The notes beneath the pieces were generated by a model that had not been told where the DNA came from, made no database searches, and saw nothing but the letters and a program-made list of their open reading frames with translations. Positions 8,077 to 15,541 of a DNA stretch of 30,895 nt are shown here, piece by piece. Both the position numbers and the translations under genes were made by a program. The stretch is from Bacillota bacterium (GTDB lineage: Bacteria > Bacillota > Clostridia > Christensenellales > Aristaeellaceae): positions 1 to 30,895 of the forward strand of contig JAEWYP010000044.1 of the NCBI GenBank assembly GCA_023395615.1, given 5' to 3'. Each line of letters begins with the position of its first letter. Within the stretch, counting starts at the first letter, position 1.

Positions 8077-8931
8077 TCAGCCTTTTACGCCCGAAAACGC
8101 CACACCCTCCACAATCTGCTTTTGCGCAACCGCGTACATGATAATCACGGGGAGGATGGAGCTGACGGTGCCAGCCATAATCGCGCCGTAATCCGCGCTG
8201 TACTGCTGCCGGAAAGACGCCAGCCCGATCTGGATGGTGAACAGACTATCGCTGTCCAGGTAGATCATCGGGCCCATGTAGTCGTTCCATACGGTGTTAA
8301 AGGTAAGCACCGCCAATGTGACCAGCCCGGTCTTGGTCAGCGGGATGATGATGGTAGCGTAAGTGCGGAACCACCCACAGCCGTCAATTTTGGCTGCTTC
8401 CGTAAGGCTGTCCGGGATGGAGAGCATGTTCTGCCGCAGGATAAACACCCCGAAAGCGCTGAACGCCTGCAACAGAATCAGCGCCAGATGGGTGTTGAAC
8501 AACCCCAGTCCTTTGACGATGATAAACTGCGGGATCATGATCGCGTGCCACGGCACCATCATCGTTGCCAGATAGGCCACAAACAGTTTATCGCGCCCCG
8601 GATAGTGCATTTTGGTAAACGAGAAGGCCGCCAGCGAACATGTAACCAGCTGCAGCAGGGTAATACAAACGGCCAGCTTGGTCGTATTCAGGAAATACTG
8701 GGGAAAGGCGATGTCCTTCCACACCTTTTCGTAATTCAACGTGCGGAATACTTCCGGGATCCATTTCGTCTGCGGCTGGAAAATCTCCGTGTTCAGCTTA
8801 AACGACGCACTGAGCATCCACACAAACGGAACCACCATGATAAAGCCGATCACCAGACAAAACAGAAAAATCAGGATCTGGCTGATATGAATCGGTTTTT
8901 TTCTTTTCGGCAAGGATTTGATCGCATCCAA
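8077..8931 (-). CDS. Carbohydrate ABC importer permease, MalG type
   Basis: This 284-residue inner permease of a CUT1 sugar importer has about six membrane helices, a cytoplasmic N-terminus rich in K/R, and the ATPase-coupling EAA loop in LTEAAKIDGCGWFRTY (about 188-203). The start is a TTG at 8931, placed by AAAGGAGGG 9 nt upstream; no ATG in frame fits. It follows the MalF gene by 20 nt and precedes the hydrolase genes. It should pair with the 8952-9878 product and receive sugar from the 10005-11234 binding protein. No ATPase is encoded nearby, so a shared MsmX/UgpC-like ATPase is expected elsewhere. Confidence 0.9.
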   Translation of the reverse strand: MDAIKSLPKRKKPIHISQILIFLFCLVIGFIMVVPFVWMLSASFKLNTEIFQPQTKWIPEVFRTLNYEKVWKDIAFPQYFLNTTKLAVCITLLQLVTCSLAAFSFTKMHYPGRDKLFVAYLATMMVPWHAIMIPQFIIVKGLGLFNTHLALILLQAFSAFGVFILRQNMLSIPDSLTEAAKIDGCGWFRTYATIIIPLTKTGLVTLAVLTFNTVWNDYMGPMIYLDSDSLFTIQIGLASFRQQYSADYGAIMAGTVSSILPVIIMYAVAQKQIVEGVAFSGVKG

Positions 8932-8951
8932 CGTTTATACCCTCCTTTCGC

Positions 8952-9878
8952 TCAGTCGTCATTCACCCATTTTTTCTGCCCGCGCCACTGGATCAGCGTA
9001 ATAATCAGAATGATGATGAACAGCACATAGGCGATCGCGGATGCGTAGCCCATTTTCCAGTTTTTAAACGCTTCTTTGTAAATGCGGAAAACCAGCACGC
9101 TGGTGGCCCGTCCCGGCCCGCCCTGAGTGGTGACGTTGATAATGTCGAACACCTGAAAGGAGTAAATAAAACAGAGAATGGTGACCATAAAGGTGGTGGG
9201 CGAAAGCATGGGCCACGTTACGTTCCAGAACACATGCCAGGAGTCTGCGCCGTCCAGCCGCGCCGCCTCGTACAGGTGGTTTGGGATGCTTTTTAAGCCG
9301 CCCATAAACATAATCATATAATAACCGGCCTGTTTCCACACCACCAGAATAATCACGGTCGCCATGGCCGTTTTTGTGGAAAAGAACCATTGCGGCAGGT
9401 TTTGTTCCGCCACACCGAAAGCGCGCAGCATATTGTTGACCGGGCCGTTGGCAGGCATAAAAAGCAGCATGCCCACGCAGCCTACAGCCACCATGGAGGT
9501 GAGGTTCGGGAAAAAGTAAATCGTCTTAAAAAAATCCGCGCCGATCATCTTGCGGTTCAGCGCCAGTGCAAACAGCAGCGCGAACAGGATGGTGAGCGGA
9601 ACGCTGACTGCGGAATAGACAATATTATTAACAAACGCCGATTTAAACTGCGTATCCCGGAACAGTTTGGCATAGTTGGCAAGCCCGACAAAGGTGCCGT
9701 TAAATCCGTTAAAGTCCGTAAAACTGATGATAAAGCCCGCGATGATCGGGATAGCGGTAAAAATTAAAAAGCCGATAAAGTTGGGCATCAGGTACAGGTA
9801 GCCGACCGCGGCTTCCCGTTTGGCGGCCTTGCTCATCTTATGTTTCCCGGCCAGAGCGGGGATGGCTTCTTGGTTCAA
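8952..9878 (-). CDS. Carbohydrate ABC importer permease, MalF type
   Basis: This 308-residue permease has a cytoplasmic basic N-terminus, about six membrane helices (the first is near residues 27-55), and the EAA loop in YEAARLDGADSWHVFW (about 207-222). It is the partner of the MalG-type protein immediately downstream. The start is TTG at 9878, set by AAGGAGG 7 nt upstream; the next ATG in frame would remove part of the conserved N-terminus. The 126-nt gap to the SBP gene holds strong stem-loops. The imported sugar is probably an oligosaccharide acted on by GH5, the esterase and the GH35-like enzyme. Confidence 0.9.
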   Translation of the reverse strand: MNQEAIPALAGKHKMSKAAKREAAVGYLYLMPNFIGFLIFTAIPIIAGFIISFTDFNGFNGTFVGLANYAKLFRDTQFKSAFVNNIVYSAVSVPLTILFALLFALALNRKMIGADFFKTIYFFPNLTSMVAVGCVGMLLFMPANGPVNNMLRAFGVAEQNLPQWFFSTKTAMATVIILVVWKQAGYYMIMFMGGLKSIPNHLYEAARLDGADSWHVFWNVTWPMLSPTTFMVTILCFIYSFQVFDIINVTTQGGPGRATSVLVFRIYKEAFKNWKMGYASAIAYVLFIIILIITLIQWRGQKKWVNDD

Positions 9879-9902
9879 GGGGGTTCCTCCTTCGTTTGAA
9901 AT

Positions 9903-9990
9903 GGCGGGGCGTCAGCCCGCTTCAAAAGCCCCGCCGCGCAGGGCCATTGAAGCAGGCTGAGGGACGGGCGGCCACCGGCGCGCCCGTCCC
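9903..9990 (-). other. Intercistronic stem-loops between SBP and MalF genes
   Basis: A 10-bp stem GGGACGGGCG/CGCCCGTCCC (9961-9970/9981-9990) lies just after the SBP stop. A second stem GGCGGGGC/GCCCCGCC (9903-9910/9928-9935) lies just before the permease. GCTTCAA/TTGAAGC could form an alternative pairing across the second stem. There is no T run, so mRNA stabilisation or partial attenuation is likelier than full termination. Confidence 0.55.
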
Positions 9991-10004
9991 CGACAGTGAA
10001 CCCG

Positions 10005-11234
10005 TTACTGGTTCATCGCTTCCGAACGGAGAGAGTAATAGTTGGCAAACGCGTCGTCCAGCGATTCCTCATCCAGCAGATACAGGGTCATCTCGCTGTT
10101 GAAGTTATCCAGGATTTCGGAATAGTAGTCCGCGGTGCCCTGCTCGGCGCGGATGGTGGAAGAGAAGCGATATTCCACACCGGGAACCTTCACTTCCTGC
10201 TGATACACGGCCATCGCTTCAGGCGTGGCGTAGGAAGGTACGTCGTGGTTCTTGGCGATAATGGAGGTGCCATCCACAGACGTGGTGTAGTATGCGATAA
10301 AGTCATAGGCTTCCTGCTGTTTGGTCGAACCCTTGTAGATGGACAGCACGGAGTTCTGGCCGCAGCTGTAACCAGCCTGGCTGGCATCCAGCACGGGCAG
10401 CGGAGCCGCACCGTAGTTGAAGGGGGTCTGCAGGAGACGGAATTCCCAGTCGCCGTTAATCATCATGTAGATATTGCCGGCGGCAAAGTAGGAGTTCACA
10501 TCGAACGTGCCGGTGCTCATCTCGGCGATGGAAGGATGGCTGGCGTCGTCCACATACAGGCGGTGCAGAATCTTCATGTACTGCATGGTCTTTTCCATGG
10601 GTTCGGGCGCATCCAGATATTCGCCCATGGCCGCGGCGCCCAGGTTGGGCGTCCAGAAGGGCGCGACGCCGCCCCAGTACTTGGTGCCCTTGTCGTCGGT
10701 GTAGGTAAGCTGTTTGGCAAGATCGGCGTACTGATCCCACGTGATGTTCACGGGGTAATCCAGACCCTTGGCGTCAAACAGATCCTTGTTGTAGAACAGC
10801 ATCCAGCAGGAACCGGAAATCGGCAGGCCGTAGTAGCTTCCGTTCGCGTCGGACACAGCCTCCAGCGGGGTAGCAATGGGCGTGGTGTCCAGCCCGGCCG
10901 CATCCGCAAAGGGCTTCAGGTCTACCAGAACGCCGTTTTCCATGTACTTCTTCACCTGCGCAGGCGTACGGACCCAAAATACGTCGATGTCGCTGTCGCC
11001 GGTGGTAAGCACCTTCATCTTGTCATCGTATCCGTCGTTGGGGATCACGGTCAGTTTCACTTCCACCTTATCCTGGGAAGCGTTGTATGCGTCGGCGATC
11101 TGGCCCGCGGTGGTATCCATGTCGCTGGCGATGTAGAAGTTCAGCACTTCCTTGGTGGTTTCGGCGCCGGCCATACCGGTAAACAGAGTTACCATCATGG
11201 CGGCTGCCAATAACGCGGAAAGAACCTTTTTCAC
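10005..11234 (-). CDS. Sugar ABC importer solute-binding protein
   Basis: This predicted 409-residue family 1 (CUT1) binding protein captures extracellular oligosaccharide for the two permeases downstream. The start is GTG at 11234, with AAGGAGG 8 nt upstream; the longer frame would start on TTG inside that ribosome binding site. The signal peptide runs MKKVLSALLAAAMMV to about GMAGAE and has no lipobox cysteine, so a signal peptidase I cut after AGA is expected. Typical SBP features are FYNKDLFDAKGL, NITWDQYADLAKQL, and INGDWEFRL at the hinge. It is clearly similar to the lipoprotein SBP at 11751-13034 (shared TWDQYADLA, NLGA-AGEYL and MINGDW). It is the first gene of the operon, with a good promoter at 11281-11308. 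Confidence 0.9.
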   Translation of the reverse strand: MKKVLSALLAAAMMVTLFTGMAGAETTKEVLNFYIASDMDTTAGQIADAYNASQDKVEVKLTVIPNDGYDDKMKVLTTGDSDIDVFWVRTPAQVKKYMENGVLVDLKPFADAAGLDTTPIATPLEAVSDANGSYYGLPISGSCWMLFYNKDLFDAKGLDYPVNITWDQYADLAKQLTYTDDKGTKYWGGVAPFWTPNLGAAAMGEYLDAPEPMEKTMQYMKILHRLYVDDASHPSIAEMSTGTFDVNSYFAAGNIYMMINGDWEFRLLQTPFNYGAAPLPVLDASQAGYSCGQNSVLSIYKGSTKQQEAYDFIAYYTTSVDGTSIIAKNHDVPSYATPEAMAVYQQEVKVPGVEYRFSSTIRAEQGTADYYSEILDNFNSEMTLYLLDEESLDDAFANYYSLRSEAMNQ

Positions 11235-11280
11235 AGCAGAAACCTCCTTCAATTTTCCGGGATTTCACCCGTCTGCCCTG

Positions 11281-11308
11281 ATTATAGTAAAATCGCCCAA
11301 TATAACAA
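11281..11308 (-). promoter_or_regulatory. Promoter of the SBP/GH5 operon
   Basis: On the minus strand, TTGTTA (11303-11308) is separated by 16 bp from a perfect TATAAT (11281-11286). The leader to the GTG start is about 40 nt. This is a housekeeping-sigma-type promoter for the operon that runs down to 4120. Confidence 0.75.
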
Positions 11309-11330
11309 GGTTGAAATTGTGCACACCTTG
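11306..11330. promoter_or_regulatory. Inverted repeat overlapping the -35 box
   Basis: CAAGGT (11306-11311) and ACCTTG (11325-11330) form an inverted repeat with a 13-bp spacer. It overlaps the -35 element, and a further AAGGT lies about 20 bp upstream. Its position suits a regulator-binding site, for example for the nearby NarL-type regulator, but no match to a known operator is claimed. Confidence 0.35.
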
Positions 11331-11618
11331 GCGGATGTTTTCACAGAAGGTACAACTTCCCAAAGAAACCCCTTTTACCGGTCCACCGCCTCCGATTTTC
11401 CCGAAAGAGCAGGGTCGCCAGGGTGTAGAATATCTACACCCCCCTCTCAGAAAAGTCCGAAACAGCAACCATAATCTGCCTTTGAGGTGGTCTTTCTTCC
11501 TTCGTTCCGGGCCGGACCAGGACAGATCCATCGCTTTTGCCTGCAAATTACGCACTTTTACCTGTTGATCTTCCCGTTTGGTCTGCCATACGAGATGAGC
11601 AAAGGAATTATCCCATGC
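11309..11618. other. Long upstream region of the SBP/GH5 operon
   Basis: Non-coding stretch between the operon promoter and the terminator of the SBP2 gene. Apart from the two inverted repeats listed separately I see no gene or RNA fold. Its length suggests upstream activator binding. Confidence 0.4.
11421..11441. promoter_or_regulatory. Perfect 9-bp inverted repeat, possible operator
   Basis: GGGTGTAGA and TCTACACCC flank ATA. It lies about 115 bp upstream of the operon -35 box, in a 500-bp gap that is otherwise featureless. The symmetry suits a dimeric regulator. Confidence 0.4.
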
Positions 11619-11650
11619 AAAAAACAGGAGCGTATACAAATGTACGCTCC
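11619..11650 (-). terminator. Rho-independent terminator downstream of SBP2
   Basis: On the minus strand, GGAGCGTA/TACGCTCC with an 8-nt loop is followed by TGTTTTTTG. It ends transcription from 11751-13034 about 100 nt after the stop. A further 8-bp hairpin (ATCCGCAG/CTGCGGAT, 11730-11748) directly follows that stop codon. Confidence 0.8.
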
Positions 11651-11750
11651 CGTATCCTTTACTGCCGGCAACGTGGCGGCGCTTTTTACCCTGTAGGCCG
11701 ATTGATGGACCTCTATGGCATCCTTCCGGATCCGCAGGGTCTGCGGATCG

Positions 11751-13034
11751 TTATTCTCCCGTACCGCTCAGCAATGGCAATCGTTCGGATTCAAACTGTT
11801 CAAAGGCCGCATCCAGCGATACGTTGCCACGCAAATATTCCAGCAGGCAATCTTTAAACGTGATGTTCAGCTCACGGTACCGCACAAAAGCGCCTTCCTC
11901 ATTACGCACCAGCGAATCGAAAATGTAGTTGGCGCCAGGCACCCCGGCATTTTGCTGGTAGCGTTCGGCGCTGCGGTCGGTGTAGTACGCCGGGCAGGTC
12001 GGTAACTTTGCCAGCATGTCCGCAGCCGTCGCACCCGCAAAAAAGGAAACAAATTCAAAGGCATTCGCCCGGTGGGGGCTGCTTTGCGGGATCGCCAGAT
12101 ACGAGCAGCTTCCGACCGCGGTTTTTTTGGGTACATCGTCAAAAACAGGCAGGGTCGCAATTCCCCACCGGAAAGCGGAACTCTGTTCGGGATACGCGTT
12201 ATTAAAAAGGTAAACGACCCAGTCCCCGTTGATCATCGTGGCGATCTTCTGATCCAGAAAAACAAGATTGGGCAGATTATATTCCCCGTCCATCTGCGCA
12301 ATGTCGGGCACACTGTGATCCACATTGTACAGGCGGTTGAGCAACTGCATATATTTCCGGGTGTAGGGCAGTTCGTCGTCGTACAGGTATTCGCCCGCGG
12401 CGATCGCCCCCAGGTTGAGCGTCCACGGCGGGATATAGCCGCCGTATAAAACACTTCCATCCGCCTGCGCAACGGTCAGACGGCGGGCCAGGTCGGCATA
12501 CTGGTCCCAGGTCAGGTTGCTGGGTTCCGGAATATTGTACCGGTCCAGAATATCCTTGTTGTAAAACAGCAGCCACACGCTCTTTGTGCGCGGCAGGGCC
12601 GGGATGGTGTTGGCGATGGAGATAATATCCAGCGTCTGACCGTAAGCGGCGGGGTCCAGGTCGCTGCGGGCCACATCATCGGTCAGGTCGGTCAATAACC
12701 CTTCTGCGGCAAACTGGTTCACCTGACAGGGCTGGCGGATATACAGGCAGTCGATATCGCCGCCGTTTCGCAGCATATCGGCAATCGTATTATCATACTC
12801 TTCGTTATCAATCAGGTGCAGTTGCACAACGGTGTTTGCGCTTTGCGCATTAAAAGCGGAAACGATCGCGTTGGCAAGCTGGGTGCTGTCGGTGGAATCA
12901 TAATACTGGATCACAGTCTTTTCGCTGTTCTCCATATGACCGGGCACCGAAGGTTGCGCGTCCTGCGGCTGCGCGGAGCAACCGCTGAGTAAAAGAAGCG
13001 CCATCAACAACGCCGTAAACCGCGCCTTTTTCAT
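11751..13034 (-). CDS. Lipoprotein solute-binding protein, probable sensory SBP
   Basis: This 427-residue extracellular SBP has a clear lipoprotein signal: MKKARFTALLMALLLLSGCS, with the lipobox cysteine at 19. ATG at 13034 was chosen because it starts this signal and follows a G-rich site. It is a divergent paralogue of the transport SBP at 10005-11234 (shared TWDQYADLA, AGEYL and MINGDW). It has its own promoter and terminator, has no permease next to it, and is divergent from a histidine kinase. I infer that it binds the same kind of sugar and signals to the kinase rather than feeding transport, as ChvE does for VirA. A spare transport SBP is the alternative. Confidence 0.85.
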   Translation of the reverse strand: MKKARFTALLMALLLLSGCSAQPQDAQPSVPGHMENSEKTVIQYYDSTDSTQLANAIVSAFNAQSANTVVQLHLIDNEEYDNTIADMLRNGGDIDCLYIRQPCQVNQFAAEGLLTDLTDDVARSDLDPAAYGQTLDIISIANTIPALPRTKSVWLLFYNKDILDRYNIPEPSNLTWDQYADLARRLTVAQADGSVLYGGYIPPWTLNLGAIAAGEYLYDDELPYTRKYMQLLNRLYNVDHSVPDIAQMDGEYNLPNLVFLDQKIATMINGDWVVYLFNNAYPEQSSAFRWGIATLPVFDDVPKKTAVGSCSYLAIPQSSPHRANAFEFVSFFAGATAADMLAKLPTCPAYYTDRSAERYQQNAGVPGANYIFDSLVRNEEGAFVRYRELNITFKDCLLEYLRGNVSLDAAFEQFESERLPLLSGTGE

Positions 13035-13074
13035 CTGTGCCCCGCCCCCTTCCGCCGCCATGCCGCGTACCGCT

Positions 13075-13103
13075 ATTGTAACCGGTTTTCACCCGCTTTT
13101 CAA
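13075..13103 (-). promoter_or_regulatory. Promoter of the SBP2 gene
   Basis: On the minus strand, TTGAAA (13098-13103) is 17 bp from TACAAT (13075-13080), about 40 nt upstream of the start codon. It is divergent from the kinase promoter. Confidence 0.7.
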
Positions 13104-13133
13104 GCCGGGCCTGCTGTTCGCTTCGGAAGCGCG

Positions 13134-13162
13134 TTGCATCCGTGTTCCAAAAATGATAAGAT
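13134..13162 (+). promoter_or_regulatory. Promoter of the kinase/regulator operon
   Basis: TTGCAT (13134-13139) is 17 bp from TAAGAT (13157-13162), preceded by an extended TG at 13154-13155. The -10 box overlaps the ATG at 13161, which argues that the kinase starts further downstream. Confidence 0.55.
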
Positions 13163-13202
13163 GAGCCTGCGGAATACGGGCGGAAAAGGGGGAACGGTCG
13201 GA

Positions 13203-14714
13203 TTGATTTATCTGGTACTTCTGGCCGTTGCGATTGTAGGCCTGTTTTATTATATCTTTTCGGAGTATAAAAGCAGCATGACCGCTTCGGCGGTCACGCT
13301 GCTGGTATCGCTCAGCTTCTGTTATTTCACCTTTATGCTGTATGTGTGCAAGGTATCGTTCCACCTGAGCCTATTCCAGCGGTATTTCCCCATTCCGCGC
13401 GATTTGGTGATGTTCTTATACTCCTTTCCCATTACGCGGCAAGCGGTGCTGAGCCTGCTCAATTTTTTCTGCGTGCTGTTTCTGGCCAGCAATGTGTGGA
13501 TGTCTCAGACTTTTTGGCCGGAACGGTTGAAGAAACGTTCCCGGGGTATTTATATTACCATCGGGATCATTTTTATACTGGAACTGGCTTTATACGACCC
13601 TTTCCTGTACCCGTTGCTGTATCGGGCGCTGTACCCCGCCGTGCTCACACGCGAGTCCATCAAGCTTTTTTACGCGGCTTTCCACATCGTTACCCAGGTT
13701 GTCAACGGCGCGGTACTGCTGTGCTGCATCGCAAGCATATTGTACAGCTACTTTACGGCTCCGCCGCTGAAGGTGATGCGCGCCGCGCTGGGCCTCTTTC
13801 TGCTGGCTTATACTACGCTGGTGATTACCTATCTCACCTTCTTTGAAAGCCTGCCTTCCCTGCTGATCGACTATGCCGAAAAGGCCGGGATCGTCACCTA
13901 TCAATTGCTTTTTGTCGGCGACTACATCCCCTTTTACGGGATGTACCCCTACATTCTCACGGCGCTGGTTGCTTTGCTGATTTACACCGTATATAAACTA
14001 GCCATTCTGCGCCGCAAAGTGGATACGCAAAGCCTGAGCATCGCGAAAAATATCGAAGCCGCCAACATGCCCGCGCGCACCTTTTGCCACTTTATGAAGA
14101 ATGAGGTTTTATCCCTGTCCGCGGAACTGGAAGAAGTGATTGCCGAAACGGGTGACGGGCAGGCGGCGGAGAACATGAACCAGCATCTGAAATGGTTATT
14201 CGACCGGCTGGACGATATGCACCGCGATACCCGCGAAGACACCCTGCAAATGCAGCAGGTACCGCTGGATCAGGTGATTCTGCGCTCCGCAGAAGCGGTT
14301 AGGGCCACCTGCGCGGCTAACGGTATCGCGCTGCAAACCAACTTCCCCTCCGTGATTCCCGTGGGGTTTGTGGACCCGCAGTATATGCAGCAGGCGCTGA
14401 TCAATCTGCTGCAAAACGCCTGCGAAGCGCTGATCTCCGTAAGCGACGGCCGAAAAAAGGTAATCTCCGTAGGCTTGTATCCTAAAATGCGGTGGACGCT
14501 TCTGGACATCAGCGATAACGGCTGCGGCATCCCGGAAGCCAACCTGACCAACATCTTTTCCCCGTTATTTTCCACCAAGCCCATGACGAAAAGCTGGGGC
14601 ATCGGGCTTTCTTTAACGCACCGCATCATCACATCCATGGGCGGGCGCATCGAGGTGGAAAGCGGGGTCGGGAAGGGAACGACCTTCCATATTCTGTTGC
14701 CCAGCGTGAAATAA
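13203..14714 (+). CDS. Membrane sensor histidine kinase
   Basis: This predicted 503-residue kinase has about seven to eight membrane helices in residues 1-285, with little extracytoplasmic sequence, then the kinase core. The phospho-accepting His is H296 in TFCHFMKNEV. The ATP-binding boxes are N405 in NLLQNACEA, DISDNGCGIP (G1), the F box IFSPLFSTK, and WGIGLSLTH (G2). The start is uncertain. TTG 13203 has AAAAGGGGG about 10 nt upstream and lies after the inferred promoter. ATG 13161 lacks a ribosome site and overlaps the -10 box. The short outside loops fit a kinase that senses through a partner, such as the lipoprotein SBP encoded divergently. It should phosphorylate the NarL-type regulator 16 nt downstream. 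Confidence 0.85.
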   Translation: MIYLVLLAVAIVGLFYYIFSEYKSSMTASAVTLLVSLSFCYFTFMLYVCKVSFHLSLFQRYFPIPRDLVMFLYSFPITRQAVLSLLNFFCVLFLASNVWMSQTFWPERLKKRSRGIYITIGIIFILELALYDPFLYPLLYRALYPAVLTRESIKLFYAAFHIVTQVVNGAVLLCCIASILYSYFTAPPLKVMRAALGLFLLAYTTLVITYLTFFESLPSLLIDYAEKAGIVTYQLLFVGDYIPFYGMYPYILTALVALLIYTVYKLAILRRKVDTQSLSIAKNIEAANMPARTFCHFMKNEVLSLSAELEEVIAETGDGQAAENMNQHLKWLFDRLDDMHRDTREDTLQMQQVPLDQVILRSAEAVRATCAANGIALQTNFPSVIPVGFVDPQYMQQALINLLQNACEALISVSDGRKKVISVGLYPKMRWTLLDISDNGCGIPEANLTNIFSPLFSTKPMTKSWGIGLSLTHRIITSMGGRIEVESGVGKGTTFHILLPSVK

Positions 14715-14730
14715 CCGGAAAGAGGTACCT

Positions 14731-15438
14731 ATGATCAACGTACTGATCGCGGAAGACATGCCCGCCCTGCTGCGAAAATACAAGCGGGAACTGGATAAGG
14801 AAAGCGATATTCACGTCGTGGCCGCCGTGCAGAGCGGCTATGAAGCCGTGATGCAGTCCGCGCTGCTGCACCCGGACATTGTGCTGATGGACATTGAAAT
14901 GGAAACACGTACAGCAGGGCTGGAGGCTTCCACACAGATACTAAACCAGTTGCCGGGCGTGAAGATTGTGATTCTGACCGTATACGAGGACGATGAAAGC
15001 GTGTTTAAAGCCTTTCAGCTGGGCGTGAGCGATTATGTGCTGAAAAACAGCGATCACAACGAACTGGTCGCCTGTATCCGGGACGCGTATTTCGGCCGTT
15101 CTCCCATTCGCCCGGTTATCGCGGAAAAAATCCGCCGGGAGTTTCAACGGGTAAAAACCAGCGAACAAAGCCTGCTGTATTACCTGCAAATCGTGTCCCA
15201 GTTAACGCCCGCCGAGCTGGACATTCTCACCCTTCTGCACAAGGGATACAGCCGGCAGGCCATCTGCGACCTGCGCTGCATCGTGCCCAGCACCGTAAAA
15301 ACGCACATCCACAACGTGCTTCGCAAGTTCAATATGGATACTGCCGCCGAGGTAATCGACCAGCTGGACGCGCTGCATATTTTTGAGTACCTCACCCATC
15401 GGGACGGCGCGCATGCGGAGGAACCGCCCCGCGCCTGA
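14731..15438 (+). CDS. NarL/LuxR-family response regulator
   Basis: This 235-residue regulator has a receiver domain with E8-D9, phosphorylatable D54 in IVLMDIEME, T83 and K105. A LuxR-type HTH lies at about 175-228 (LTPAELDILTLLHKGYS to VKTHIHNVLRKF). An extra linker of about 45 residues joins the two. It is co-transcribed with the kinase (16-nt gap, AAAGAGGT ribosome site). The likely targets are the adjacent SBP/GH5 operon, whose upstream region has two inverted repeats, and perhaps its own divergent region. A terminator follows. Confidence 0.9.
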   Translation: MINVLIAEDMPALLRKYKRELDKESDIHVVAAVQSGYEAVMQSALLHPDIVLMDIEMETRTAGLEASTQILNQLPGVKIVILTVYEDDESVFKAFQLGVSDYVLKNSDHNELVACIRDAYFGRSPIRPVIAEKIRREFQRVKTSEQSLLYYLQIVSQLTPAELDILTLLHKGYSRQAICDLRCIVPSTVKTHIHNVLRKFNMDTAAEVIDQLDALHIFEYLTHRDGAHAEEPPRA

Positions 15439-15480
15439 CGGCGGACAATGCACCGGATTTTCGTCGCAGGCCCTATGAAA

Positions 15481-15513
15481 CAGCCCTGACCGGTTCTGTA
15501 CCGGTCAGGGCTG
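15481..15513. terminator. Bidirectional terminator between convergent operons
   Basis: A perfect 14-bp stem CAGCCCTGACCGGT/ACCGGTCAGGGCTG with a 5-nt loop. T-rich tails follow in both directions (TTATGGTAT on the plus strand, TTTCAT on the minus). It separates the response regulator (+) from the MacB-like gene (-). Confidence 0.8.
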
Positions 15514-15541
15514 TTATGGTATAGTTTGCGATTCCAACCGG

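Noticed and set aside
9996..11213. 405-codon + frame opposite the SBP gene
   Set aside because: Antisense shadow of a clear solute-binding protein; no start signals of its own.
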